Assembly (NCBI RefSeq): GCF_000016985.1
Contig: NC_009633.1
Coordinates: forward strand, 2,275,539-2,339,538
DNA from: Alkaliphilus metalliredigens QYMF
GTDB lineage: Bacteria; Bacillota; Clostridia; Peptostreptococcales; Natronincolaceae
Direction of reading: 5' to 3'
DNA: 64,000 nucleotides
Shown: positions 1 to 10,432 of the stretch, in pieces
Position numbering within the stretch: the stretch's first letter is position 1
How the letters are laid out: every line of letters begins with the position of its first letter
Made by a program: the position numbers and the translations under genes
Notes under the pieces: generated by a model
The model's database searches: none
What the model saw: only the letters and a program-made list of their open reading frames with translations
Told to the model about the DNA's origin: nothing

Positions 1-3000
1 AACTAGAGTAGAATGTAAATATGACTAGGAAAGTAATCACTACGATTGGCATTATTCCTTTAATTGAACTAGAGTAGAATGTAAATATGATTAATAGGTC
101 CATCTTCATTTTTATAAAACACCTTTAATTGAACTAGAGTAGAATGTAAATAGAGAATATAAGATAGACTTATTCAACGCATTAGATTCCTTTAATTGAA
201 CTAGAGTAGAATGTAAATCCATTTAGTGGGAATAATATGTTGGGCGGTGAAGAACCTTTAATTGAACTAGAGTAGAATGTAAATAATTGCCCTTGCAAGT
301 CAAAGGTGGAATTTTTTCCCCCTTTAATTGAACTAGAGTAGAATGTAAATTGAGGACAGGTGCATTGAAATTCAAAGGGTTAATGGCCTTTAATTGAACT
401 AGAGTAGAATGTAAATCAGCAACCACCAATTCAAATCTATATTCAAATAGTCCTTTAATTGAACTAGAGTAGAATGTAAATCGCTTTAAGCAACTAACTA
501 AGGATGTAGAACAAAATCCTTTAATTGAACTAGAGTAGAATGTAAATATAGATAGTGAATTGCAAACTATTGAATTGATATTTACCTTTAATTGAACTAG
601 AGTAGAATGTAAATAGATATGCCTGTCATTTCAGATAGTTTGGTCATACTCCTTTAATTGAACTAGAGTAGAATGTAAATAAAGCTAAAGGATCACGTTC
701 ATATATATCTTGAGACCTTTAATTGAACTAGAGTAGAATGTAAATCGAAATAGGCAGAATGATGGAAATGTTGTTAGATCCTTTAATTGAACTAGAGTAG
801 AATGTAAATATTACTAGCAAAGTAAATAAGACTAAATTACCTACCCTTTAATTGAACTAGAGTAGAATGTAAATTTGGAAGGACTTGGTTCATAATGATA
901 ATGGCATTTACCTTTAATTGAACTAGAGTAGAATGTAAATTCTAATGCATTATGCAAACCCTGAATCCAACCAAACCTTTAATTGAACTAGAGTAGAATG
1001 TAAATTCCTAAGCATGGTCGAAAATTATCCCGTACTTGTACTCCTTTAATTGAACTAGAGTAGAATGTAAATTTTAATACTCATGTAATTTACGTTACTT
1101 TAGATAACCTTTAATTGAACTAGAGTAGAATGTAAATGTTTGAGGATCTTGCCAGTTTGTTTTTGCCATTTAAACCTTTAATTGAACTAGAGTAGAATGT
1201 AAATAAACAATAAGGAGTGGTTTAAATTATATTATTATTCCTTTAATTGAACTAGAGTAGAATGTAAATAAAGAAAACCACGGAGTTAGGTAGGACTCCG
1301 TTTGCCCTTTAATTGAACTAGAGTAGAATGTAAATTTCTAATAAAAAACTGGATCATGAGATCGTGAAGATCCCTTTAATTGAACTAGAGTAGAATGTAA
1401 ATAAGGTTGCGAAACTAATTGCAGCTTACTTGAAATTAGCCTTTAATTGAACTAGAGTAGAATGTAAATAGGTCAAAGGGGCACTAGGGCAAATGTAGAT
1501 CAAGGCCTTTAATTGAACTAGAGTAGAATGTAAATAGGGTATGCCTAAAAAGGGCTATATGCGCGAGTCAGTCCTTTAATTGAACTAGAGTAGAATGTAA
1601 ATGGATTTGAGGATGAAGAGTTTGCACTGGGAGACACCACCTTTAATTGAACTAGAGTAGAATGTAAATACTATACCCGATTCCCAGTGCCAGTGTTGAA
1701 GCAAAGCCTTTAATTGAACTAGAGTAGAATGTAAATGAGGGAAGAGACTACCACTATCCACCGTAAAAGCAACCTTTAATTGAACTAGAGTAGAATGTAA
1801 ATATTAGAGTGTCCTTAGACAATGCAATCATCCGAGACCTTTAATTGAACTAGAGTAGAATGTAAATCAACATCTCCTGCTCCATTCCTGATGATCTCAA
1901 GGCCTTTAATTGAACTAGAGTAGAATGTAAATGTTGACATAACAAAGGATAGTATGCCGTTTACACCTCCCTTTAATTGAACTAGAGTAGAATGTAAATC
2001 CGCTAAAGGTACCTGTGCCAAATGGGATGTTCCCAACCTTTAATTGAACTAGAGTAGAATGTAAATTTGAAACGAAAGGCTACGAATACCCTTACAGAAC
2101 CCCTTTAATTGAACTAGAGTAGAATGCAAATATCGCACACCTTGTTTTTAACTACTTTCAATCCACCCTTTAATTGAACTAGAGTAGAATGTAAATAACT
2201 ATAATACAGGTCGCATTACTTTTAAATCACTAACCTTTAATTGAACTAGAGTAGAATGTAAATTGGCTTTAGTGGTGGGTGCGATTGCAGGGGTTATAGC
2301 CCTTTAATTGAACTAGAGTAGAATGTAAATATGTGGGAAGGAACACGCACTAAAGCGCAATATGAACCTTTAATTGAACTAGAGTAGAATGTAAATAGTA
2401 GTCCTTAGCTTTATGATAGAGATATTTAATTCCTTTAATTGAACTAGAGTAGAATGTAAATTTTGTTACGCCCCTTTGGTACTTGTTGTTATTTAACCTT
2501 TAATTGAACTAGAGTAGAATGTAAATATCAAACTGTAACGTGGCTTAAAAGCATGGGAACAAACCTTTAATTGAACTAGAGTAGAATGTAAATATCCTCC
2601 TGGGCTTTGCCACTATTTAACACAGCATTCCCTTTAATTGAACTAGAGTAGAATGTAAATTAATTAACCCTCCTTCGTATAATATTTGAAATGCGCCCTT
2701 TAATTGAACTAGAGTAGAATGTAAATTTCCTTATAGGTTCCTTTAAAACATACCAAGCATGGCCTTTAATTGAACTAGAGTAGAATGTAAATTTGTTTGA
2801 GGAATCCAATTCAATCCATCATCTGTGCCCTTTAATTGAACTAGAGTAGAATGTAAATGAACCAGAGCCACAAATTATATTAGGTACTGTAAAAGGCCTT
2901 TAATTGAACTAGAGTAGAATGTAAATGTAGAATTAGGCGGTAAAATGAGAAACATCAGATACACCTTTAATTGAACTAGAGTAGAATGTAAATTGCGTTA

Positions 3001-3457
3001 AGTTAAGTGAAACAATGCAAAGAAACCTTGCCTTTAATTGAACTAGAGTAGAATGTAAATCCAGCAGGCAAATCAGAATAAGCCTGACTTATTTCTCCTT
3101 TAATTGAACTAGAGTAGAATGTAAATTTATCAAGGACCTCTTGTTTGATTTCTACATATCCCCCCTTTAATTGAACTAGAGTAGAATGTAAATAAAATAA
3201 ATGAAGAGCTGCCTTACGGGGTTTGTAAATCCTTTAATTGAACTAGAGTAGAATGTAAATTGAGCAGGCAATAATCGTGTTATCTCAAAACACTTACCTT
3301 TAATTGAACTAGAGTAGAATGTAAATTAAATTTATGCAGACATGGAATGCTGTGGCCGGATCCTTTAATTGAACTAGAGTAGAATGTAAAGTACAAAGAT
3401 AGAGACAATCAACTCATGTGTCATAACCCATTAATTGAACTAGAGTAGAATGTAAAG
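1..3457 (+). CRISPR. CRISPR array, 53 repeats, type I-B-like repeat, no cas genes in window
   Basis: A 30-nt repeat beginning CCTTTAATTGAAC and ending GAATGTAAAT recurs every 64-67 bp, with unique 34-37 nt spacers. I count a truncated copy at 1-20 and 52 further copies, the first at 57-86 and the last at 3428-3457. The GAATGTAAAT 3' end matches clostridial type I-B repeats, where it becomes the crRNA 5' handle, so the array should be transcribed on the + strand. The copy at 2102 has one change (GCAAAT), and the last two (3362, 3428) end in AAAG. Decay at the right end is expected of the leader-distal end, so leader and cas genes should lie to the left. Subtype is inferred from the repeat only. 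Confidence 0.98.
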
Positions 3458-3656
3458 TTGTATATTCGGGCCTTTTTATAATTCCCCTTAGCCGGTATAT
3501 AATGAACATAAAACTTGAGGTGACGTTTCATTAACAATAGGATTTAAATAAAATGCAGAGCAGAAGAAATTGATATAACAATCTACGGTCTAACAAAGAT
3601 ATTATTCGATATGAATACATTATTGGAGAAATAGAAACTTAATTGGAGGTGTATTG

Positions 3657-4258
3657 ATGAAAATTAAAGAAAAATATTGCTGCCATGTATGAAAACATTT
3701 CAGAAAAAAATATAGTAACGACAAATGGTGCCATTGGTGCAAACTTTTTAACCTTGTACTCATTAGTAGAGCCTGGAGACGAAGTTGTATCTGTTTTACC
3801 TACATACCAACAAATGTATTCTATACCTGAATCATTTGGGGCAAATGTAAAGATATTGAGATTAAGACCTGAAAATAATTTTTTACCTGATATGGATGAG
3901 CTAAGGTCATTGGTAACAAAAAACACAAAAATGATCTGTATCAATAATCCAAATAATCCAAGTGGTTCTCTTATGAAAGAAGAATTACTTAAGGAGATCG
4001 TTGAAATTGCCAAAGAAGTGGATGCTTATGTGCATTCCGATGAAGTATATAGAGGGTTGTATCAAGAAGATGACTTAGTGATTCCATCTATTGTTGATTT
4101 ATATGAAAAAGGCATCAGTAGAAGAAACTGGGGTATTGGTTGTACCTGGTAAATGCTTTGATATTGAAGGACATTTTAGGATCGGCTATGCCTTTGATAA
4201 GAATCATCTAACAACAGGACTTAAAAAAATATCTGCTTACATGGACAAATTAAAATAA
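3657..4258 (+). pseudogene. Class I/II aminotransferase remnant
   Basis: The longest readable piece (3685-4152) matches the middle of a PLP-dependent fold-type I aminotransferase. It has a TTNGAIGAN cofactor-loop-like segment, the INNPNNPSGS motif and the HSDEVYRGL strand that holds the PLP-binding Asp. Near 4115 the frame jumps and the tail reads ETGVLVVPGKCFDIEGHFRI, a typical C-terminus, ending at TAA 4258. The segment with the Schiff-base Lys (S-K-x-x-x-x-P-G) is missing, so about 100 residues have been deleted. An ATG after AATTGGAGG at 3657 opens a few codons in another frame, so the N-terminus is also damaged. It cannot be an active enzyme. Confidence 0.8.
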
Positions 4259-4402
4259 CTTTTATTTGAGGAGTTGAGGAAATGCTTTGAAAATCGAAAC
4301 TTATGTTACCGCTGTTAGTGGTAATCATAATATATATGGTTGTCCGAAGTATGATTGGATAAACTTCAAATACTAGGTCTATTTCTTTAGGAGGAAATCA
4401 AA

Positions 4403-4789
4403 TTGAAAATAGTAATTAATAAAGTAAATAGGGATACTGAAGATATCATTATTGATTTTACAACAGAATTTGGCAGTGGAGCGGCTACATGGAACGGAAA
4501 TCGTATGGCTGAGCAAGATAAGGAATATGATGTGCAATATGATATTACCGATTCTTTAGCCTGGGGTGAGGATGTTGTTTTAAGTAAAGAAAAGAAGTTT
4601 AGTATCGCTATTACCCAAGAGGGTATCTTTATTACTGGAGTTTTAGAAAAGGTTTTTAAGGATGGACTTGTGGATTTGCGATTTGGCAAGAGTATCATTC
4701 AATTAGAGGTTGAGGGAAATAACCTACCTAGAGGTCAATATGTGAAGGTGAGAGCAGATAGCCTTGAGGTGTACGATGTTAATCAATAG
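4403..4789 (+). CDS. Hypothetical protein, 128 aa
   Basis: TTG start with a strong TAGGAGGA site 8 nt upstream. The product is soluble and acidic, with alternating hydrophobic residues that suggest mainly beta structure; there is no signal peptide or membrane segment. I do not recognise the family. It lies just upstream of the YgjP-like peptidase gene on the same strand (43 nt gap), so the two may be co-transcribed, but nothing in the sequence suggests a shared job. Codon use resembles the neighbours and the frame is intact, so I take it as a real gene. Confidence 0.65.
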   Translation: MKIVINKVNRDTEDIIIDFTTEFGSGAATWNGNRMAEQDKEYDVQYDITDSLAWGEDVVLSKEKKFSIAITQEGIFITGVLEKVFKDGLVDLRFGKSIIQLEVEGNNLPRGQYVKVRADSLEVYDVNQ

Positions 4790-4832
4790 TTGAGAATTGT
4801 GATTTAAATAAACGTTTAATGTAAGGAGTACA

Positions 4833-5324
4833 ATGATGACACAACAACCTCAAAGGCACTGTTACTATCTAGGAGAGCTTTATCCCTTATTGATAGCAGT
4901 GGATCCATTAATCACAAAGAGCACCATTCTATGGGATGGTAAGGCTTTTATATGCAAGACTCCGGAAGCCAATAAAACTGATTTTATTGATGAACTCAAA
5001 TCCTTTTATATAAAAGAAAGTCGTAAATTAATCGGGGAAAGGTTAAAGCGATATCAACCACAAATAAAGGTGAAGTACAAATCCTTCACCATAGAAAATA
5101 ATGACAGTAAGTGGGGAAGTTGTAGTTCCAAACGGCAATTGACTTTCCACTGGAAACTGATGATATTTCCCCTTACTGTTATTGACTATGTTGTAGTCCA
5201 TGAGCTTTGTCATTTAATGCATATGAACCATGACCGTTCCTTTTGGAGATTGGTAGGCAAAGTGTTCCCGAATTACAAAGAAGCCATGGCGATTTTGGGA
5301 GTAGAGAAGGTTAGAGGGATTTAG
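4833..5324 (+). CDS. YgjP-like (M48-type, DUF45) metallopeptidase
   Basis: A predicted zinc metallopeptidase of 163 aa. The HExxH motif is HELCH at about residues 123-127, followed by the family pattern LMHMNHDRSFW, in which the downstream His is the likely third zinc ligand. The WGSCSSKRQLTFHWKL segment before it is typical of YgjP/SprT-like proteins. The usual family length is 160-240 aa, so this is a compact member. It starts at one of two adjacent ATGs after AAGGAG. No signal peptide is seen, so it should be cytoplasmic. The substrate is unknown in the family. Confidence 0.85.
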   Translation: MMTQQPQRHCYYLGELYPLLIAVDPLITKSTILWDGKAFICKTPEANKTDFIDELKSFYIKESRKLIGERLKRYQPQIKVKYKSFTIENNDSKWGSCSSKRQLTFHWKLMIFPLTVIDYVVVHELCHLMHMNHDRSFWRLVGKVFPNYKEAMAILGVEKVRGI

Positions 5325-5351
5325 AATAAATGGGAATAGATATAAATACCG

Positions 5352-5382
5352 AAAAAGTTGGCCTATTTGGTGAACTTTTTTT
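5352..5382 (+). terminator. Rho-independent terminator after the YgjP-like gene
   Basis: AAAAAGTT and AACTTTTT form a stem around a 13-nt loop, and the 3' arm runs on into T residues. It lies 28 nt past the stop and before the convergent exonuclease gene. Confidence 0.55.
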
Positions 5383-5454
5383 GGTTTATAAATAACATAC
5401 ACCCTATTATATCCAGGAGATCCGTATCTACATAAAAGAGAAAATGTTTAATTG

Positions 5455-6483
5455 CTACATAAAAATATTACCTAACAGAATATTAATAAAGTCAATTAAA
5501 GCTGCGTGATATATATCCTTATGGATAGCAATGACTAAATATTGACCAGAGACAGGTAGATAACCATAAGTATCTTTTGTAAACAAATCAGGAGAGATAT
5601 TAAAGGCAGAGAGATCTACAAAATAACACTTGTCCTCAGCCATTGTTAATCCTTGGAATAAGGGGATGGTGAGTTCAAAACTTCTTTGGTCCGGTTGCCA
5701 CTGAAATTGGTAATGACTCAAATAGTAGACCTTTTCAAGGGCTTTATCTAACGCCGATGTTTTTCCTTTCAGGGTGAGTATATTTTTACTAATTTTAACA
5801 GCTGAAGGATGATAACTAAGACGTATAGAGCCTTCAAATGTATCAAAGAGTAGGGACTGGTCCATCTCATACTTCTGCAATCTAGGAAAGTGATTGAAAA
5901 CGCTGATGATTTTTCCCAAATAGTATATGTCCTCATAATTGTGCAATAGAATTTTATTTTCTAAATCTATGGACCTAGAAAGTGTATATTGATTATATAA
6001 GTCAACACTCTCTTTACCACTAATTTCATCTTCTCGAAAAATTCCTAAATATGTTTCAACAGTTTTAAGCTTTAAATTTGGGATGTCCAAGTGATGCTTG
6101 TACCTCCTGAGATGCTGTAGGATATCAATATGTTGAATTGCTAAGTTAAAAAATGGAACATTATGCTTTTTAAAACGTCCTATTAAGAAGGGATAGTCAA
6201 ATGTAACCCCATTGTAGGTAATCAAGGTATCAAAATCTTTAAATTCAGCTTCAAAGGCTTCTAAGATAAGTGCTTCTTCCTTTGGATCTTCAGCAAAAAA
6301 CTGCTTGAGTACAAGGTGGTCATCTACTGGATAGAGTATACCAATTAAAATAACATGATGATATATTTTACTGAGACCTGTGGTTTCAATATCTACGATA
6401 CAATATTTTTGAGAGTTCAAGATCATTTTTAAATACTGGGGTAAAATGACCTGCTCTTTTAAAAAATAGGTTTTAACCTTCAT
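5455..6483 (-). CDS. YprB-like DEDDh 3'-5' exonuclease domain protein
   Basis: The first 210 of 342 residues carry an RNase H-like DEDDh exonuclease domain: VDIETTGL (Exo I, Asp/Glu), TYNGVTFDYPFL (Exo II) and HNYEDIYYL (Exo III, His-x4-Asp). This matches the YprB_RNaseH-like family common in Firmicutes, thought to act on nucleic acid in the cytoplasm. The remaining 130 residues are less conserved and unassigned; YprB of Bacillus carries TPR repeats there that I do not see. The ATG follows AAGGAGGATTC. The gene is single, convergent with the YgjP-like gene and divergent from the SLH gene. Confidence 0.82.
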   Translation of the reverse strand: MKVKTYFLKEQVILPQYLKMILNSQKYCIVDIETTGLSKIYHHVILIGILYPVDDHLVLKQFFAEDPKEEALILEAFEAEFKDFDTLITYNGVTFDYPFLIGRFKKHNVPFFNLAIQHIDILQHLRRYKHHLDIPNLKLKTVETYLGIFREDEISGKESVDLYNQYTLSRSIDLENKILLHNYEDIYYLGKIISVFNHFPRLQKYEMDQSLLFDTFEGSIRLSYHPSAVKISKNILTLKGKTSALDKALEKVYYLSHYQFQWQPDQRSFELTIPLFQGLTMAEDKCYFVDLSAFNISPDLFTKDTYGYLPVSGQYLVIAIHKDIYHAALIDFINILLGNIFM

Positions 6484-6654
6484 TGAATCCTCCTTATGTG
6501 CTTTTATTACTATACTATCAAAAAATATTTTAATGTCAAAGGGAAAGGGTATACATATACCGTGATGTTATCGAATTGTAATAGTAGAAGAATCAAAAAT
6601 ATGCTATGATATAACTGTGAAATTTTTACAGTACAAAAGAAAAGGGGGCGTCAT

Positions 6655-8181
6655 ATGAGTATTCATAAAAAGATGGGAATATTGTTGTTAGGAGTCATGC
6701 TTTTAAATATATCCTTTGTATACGGTGGTTTCAAGGATACAATTAGTCATTGGAGTCGCGACTATATCATATGGGGTACGAGAGATGTTCAGTTATTGAC
6801 AGGCTATGAAAATCGTACATTTCAACCAGATAATAATATCAGTAGGGCGGAATTCATGACATTATTAAATAAACTGCTTGAGGAACAGCAATTGAACGGT
6901 GAGCAGCATACATCAAATCAGTTAAAGTATGGAGATCTGACAGAGGATTTTTGGGGATATGATCACATTGCTTCTCTTTCCAATTACATAAACTATCATT
7001 CTAAAGCAAAGCTGAAATTAGGATCAATATTTACAGAAGCTGAATTAAAACTCAATGAGCCGATTACACGTTATGAAGCGGCCCTGTTAATTAGAAATCT
7101 TGTGGATGGCTCCTTTGAGAGTGATAGTACTTTTTATCGGGATCTCTCCACCAGGTTTAAATATTATAATGAAATTATGGAGTTATCTTACGCAGGAATT
7201 ATATCAGGATATGAAGATGGTACATTTAGACCTTTTCGCAATATGACAAGGGCTGAATCTGTAGCAACCATAAAAAAAACACATGACTATTTAAATAATG
7301 CTGAAGAAGATCACCCAGTCCGAGAAGAAATTAAGATGGAGCCTGAGGTCGAACCTGAGATTGAGCCTGAGATAAAACCTGAGATTGAACCCGAAGTGGA
7401 AGCCCCTGTGGTGGAAGATAATGTAGTGGAAATTGATAGGGTGACCACAACAAAGAATACTGAGCTATTACAAATAGAAGTGAGAGATAGCATTGAACTT
7501 TCACCACTATTTACTGTTGGTGCTAATGAAGAAGATGAAAAATTTATTAATGTCGTAGCAACATTAGAGTATCTATCGATCGTTGATTACATACCTTATG
7601 AAGAACGACATCTCTATGACTTAACCCCCATAGATACATTGTGGGAATTGAAAAATGAAAACTATCATAATGTGCTAGGTAATAACTTTTACCTACTGAT
7701 GTACGATGAAAACTTAGAAAAAGAAAGAAAGACTGAATTAGTAAGGGAAGCAATGGATTACTATTCTAATCTTGAGGGGTTAGATGTGAAAGGAATGGAA
7801 TCCTTCTTTAAAATAGCCAATGGTTTTGTATCTACTGATGAATTACTTGAACCTGTACAGAAATATTTGGGAAATGTTGAGAATCGTGAAGCTGAACATA
7901 CGATGAAAATGCTGCTTGCTGAAATCTACTATACCAGTGGAAAGTATCAAGAGGCCCTAGGGATTTATGAAGCATTAGTTGGGATACAATACAATGATAT
8001 AGTGGTAGAGACAATGATTGCAATTAATTATGGGTATATTATTAATGAGGTTGAAGGGCCCGAAAGCGCTTTGGTGGTACTAGAAGAGTTGCGAAATAAA
8101 ATTCAAGATAAAAATAATTATTATTTTAACCAAGAAAAGGTTGATGAGTACTTTTCAAGAGCAATCGAATCAATCGAGTAA
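6655..8181 (+). CDS. S-layer homology (SLH) domain protein with C-terminal TPR-like region
   Basis: 508 aa. Residues 1-25 are a signal peptide (KK, hydrophobic core, VYGG). SLH repeat 1 is clear at about 26-75 (W-x-x-D, TGYENRTFQPDNNISRAEF). Repeat 2 at about 95-165 is degenerate, and repeat 3 at about 168-220 (SGYEDGTFRPFRNMTRAES) is clear. Three SLH units normally bind pyruvylated wall polymer, so the protein should be exported and held on the cell wall. An EPE/EIEPE acidic linker (about 223-255) leads to a 250-residue C-terminal region with one TPR-like pair (LLAEIYYTSGKYQEALGIYE). Function of that region is unknown. The ATG follows AAAGGGGGCG. Confidence 0.88.
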   Translation: MSIHKKMGILLLGVMLLNISFVYGGFKDTISHWSRDYIIWGTRDVQLLTGYENRTFQPDNNISRAEFMTLLNKLLEEQQLNGEQHTSNQLKYGDLTEDFWGYDHIASLSNYINYHSKAKLKLGSIFTEAELKLNEPITRYEAALLIRNLVDGSFESDSTFYRDLSTRFKYYNEIMELSYAGIISGYEDGTFRPFRNMTRAESVATIKKTHDYLNNAEEDHPVREEIKMEPEVEPEIEPEIKPEIEPEVEAPVVEDNVVEIDRVTTTKNTELLQIEVRDSIELSPLFTVGANEEDEKFINVVATLEYLSIVDYIPYEERHLYDLTPIDTLWELKNENYHNVLGNNFYLLMYDENLEKERKTELVREAMDYYSNLEGLDVKGMESFFKIANGFVSTDELLEPVQKYLGNVENREAEHTMKMLLAEIYYTSGKYQEALGIYEALVGIQYNDIVVETMIAINYGYIINEVEGPESALVVLEELRNKIQDKNNYYFNQEKVDEYFSRAIESIE

Positions 8182-8213
8182 AAAAAAGCTGAGTTATTTT
8201 ATCAGCTTTTTTT
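8181..8213 (+). terminator. Rho-independent terminator of the SLH gene
   Basis: AAAAAAAGCTGA and TCAGCTTTTTTT pair around a 9-nt loop directly after the stop codon. Confidence 0.85.
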
Positions 8214-8376
8214 GTGCATTTATAGAAAGTGTATTGTTAATGCCTTGGCGTCACTAAGTCACACTTGATATGATAAATTTGTGTTAAAACCATTAGACAT
8301 AACATTAGAGTAATCTGTCATATTTTGATATAATAAAGGTATGTCACAAAAGACAAGATGGGATTTGATGTATTAA

Positions 8377-10413
8377 ATGGAAACTGAAGAAAATGCATTA
8401 CTAAATGATCAACAAATAGAAGCAATCAAACACTTGAATGGTCCTTGTATGGTGTATGCGGGACCAGGATCTGGAAAAACCAGGGTGATAACGGAAAGGG
8501 TCTCTTACTTAATTAATGTGGGACATGTTAATCCTAGGGAAATACTAGTGATTACCTTTACTAAGGCCGCAGCTGAAGAGATGAAAAATCGTTTTGCTAA
8601 GGATGAAAGTGTGGAGGACAGTAAAAAAAGACAGGTCACCTTTGGAACATTCCATTCCATTTTTTTTAGGATGTTAAAGTCCTACTGTGGATATAATCTA
8701 GAAAATATTTTAAATGAAGGCGAAAAGTTTAATGTGATTAAAAATATTGTGAGGACATTGGATGTAGGAAACCACGATGAGGAAGAGCTCATCAAGGATT
8801 TGATTTTAGATATTGGAAAGTGGAAAAATAATTTATTCAATCGAGGCGAATTTATCCCTAAGACTTTAGAATCATCAGAGTTTAAACGGGTGTTAGATAG
8901 TTACGAAAATTTTAAAGTGGATCATGGGAAGATTGATTTTGATGATATGCTAACGAAGTGCTACGACTTACTACGGGCTAGGCCTGGTGTTCTAGAACAT
9001 GTACGGAATCAGTATCAGTACATTTTAATTGATGAATTTCAGGACATCAATGGTGTTCAATTTGAAACAATTAAGTTGATGGCAGAACCGTTGCAAAACT
9101 TATTTGTGGTAGGAGATGACGATCAATCTATTTATAGTTTTAGGGGGGCTAACCCTCAAATCATTTTAAACTTTCATGATATTTACCCAAAGGCACAAAA
9201 AATTACTCTAAATATGAATTATAGATCTCAGGAAAACATCATTAAGTCGGCAAATCAATTAATCAAGCAAAATAAGTGTCGGGTAGAAAAACAAATCATA
9301 CCAACGGTCAAAGCCAATTCAGAGATCCAATATAGCGAGCCGAAAAATAGGGAAGAGGAAAATCGCACCATCTGTCAATTCATTGAGTTGCTTATGAGTG
9401 AGGGATACTCTTATAAGGATATTGCCATCATTTATCGTACAAACCTTTTGGCTGGCTCACTTGTGGACTCTTTATTAGATAGGAATATTCCCTTTGTTTC
9501 TAGAGATCATATCTATAATGTTTTTGAGCATTGGATAGCTAAAGACATCATTGCATACTTGAAGGGCGCTTTCAATTACTATGATTACGACTCCTTAATG
9601 CGCATTATTAATCGCCCCACAAGGTATATCACTAAAAATGCCATGAGGAAGGCCCAGACATATCATAAAGATTTTATAACGGCTTTGAAAGTAAAGGGAG
9701 AATTAATGCCCTACCAGAATAAAAATATAGCGGACTTATCATACCACTTAAACAATATTAAATATCTTACAACTAAGGAAGCAATTAAGTATATACGAAA
9801 AGACATAGGATACGACAGGCATATTGAAAATTATTGTGCAGAAAAGCGAATTAGGTGTGAAGGCTTGATTGAAACCTTAAATGAATTAGAAGAAGCTTCA
9901 AGTAGACATGAAAAGATAGATGGATTTTTAACACATATAAAAGATATGAAGAGTTCATTATCCCAGAAAAGTTTTCATCGGACAGAAGAAGAGCAAGTAG
10001 AACTTTTAACAATGCATAGTGCAAAAGGGCTTGAATATAAAGTCGTGATCATCCTTGGTGCTATTGAAGGGGTGATTCCCCACCATAAAAGTATGGACAC
10101 TCTTGAGGATATAGAGGAAGAACGAAGACTTTTTTATGTGGCTATGACAAGGGCAAAGGAGAGGCTCTATATTAGTTCTTCCTTAATTAGATATGAAAAA
10201 CCTACTGAACCATCGCGTTTTATCAATGAAATCCGTCAAAATGATAATAAAAAAGGATCCTTTGTGATTGGGCAGGAAGTTGAACACAAAACATTTGGCA
10301 AAGGATTAATAGAACAGATATCAGAAAAAATAATGAAGGTGAGATTTTATAGAATAAAGCAGGTGAAACCCTTAGATATTGATACTTGTATCCACCATAA
10401 GATCGTAAAATAG
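8377..10413 (+). CDS. UvrD/PcrA-family superfamily 1A DNA helicase
   Basis: 678 aa with the full SF1A motif set: Walker A GPGSGKTRV (residues 29-37), motif Ia VITFTKAAAEEM, motif II DEFQD (219-223), motif III GDDDQSIYSFRGA, motif IV YRS, motif V HSAKGLE, and motif VI RRLFYVAMTRAKE. A 3'-5' ATP-dependent helicase used in repair or replication restart is expected. The C-terminal 60 residues (GQEVEHKTFGKGLIEQISEK) resemble the RNA-polymerase-binding Tudor-like tail of PcrA. Length is close to that of PcrA (about 720-740 aa). A TATAAT box at about 8332 with TTAGAG 18 nt upstream could be its promoter. The start ATG lacks a strong ribosome site. Confidence 0.92.
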   Translation: METEENALLNDQQIEAIKHLNGPCMVYAGPGSGKTRVITERVSYLINVGHVNPREILVITFTKAAAEEMKNRFAKDESVEDSKKRQVTFGTFHSIFFRMLKSYCGYNLENILNEGEKFNVIKNIVRTLDVGNHDEEELIKDLILDIGKWKNNLFNRGEFIPKTLESSEFKRVLDSYENFKVDHGKIDFDDMLTKCYDLLRARPGVLEHVRNQYQYILIDEFQDINGVQFETIKLMAEPLQNLFVVGDDDQSIYSFRGANPQIILNFHDIYPKAQKITLNMNYRSQENIIKSANQLIKQNKCRVEKQIIPTVKANSEIQYSEPKNREEENRTICQFIELLMSEGYSYKDIAIIYRTNLLAGSLVDSLLDRNIPFVSRDHIYNVFEHWIAKDIIAYLKGAFNYYDYDSLMRIINRPTRYITKNAMRKAQTYHKDFITALKVKGELMPYQNKNIADLSYHLNNIKYLTTKEAIKYIRKDIGYDRHIENYCAEKRIRCEGLIETLNELEEASSRHEKIDGFLTHIKDMKSSLSQKSFHRTEEEQVELLTMHSAKGLEYKVVIILGAIEGVIPHHKSMDTLEDIEEERRLFYVAMTRAKERLYISSSLIRYEKPTEPSRFINEIRQNDNKKGSFVIGQEVEHKTFGKGLIEQISEKIMKVRFYRIKQVKPLDIDTCIHHKIVK

Positions 10414-10432
10414 GACGGTGAAACCCGTCCTA
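10410..10432. terminator. Convergent hairpin between helicase and asparaginase genes
   Basis: ATAGGACGG and CCGTCCTAT form a 9-bp stem that includes both stop codons. T-tracts are weak on either side, so terminator function is likely but not certain. Confidence 0.45.

Noticed and set aside
223-2036. Minus-strand open frames with the repeated peptide LHSTLVQLK
   Set aside because: They are translations of the CRISPR repeat and have no ribosome sites.
3639-4013. Minus-strand frame opposite the aminotransferase remnant
   Set aside because: Antisense shadow of a recognisable coding sequence, no ribosome site.
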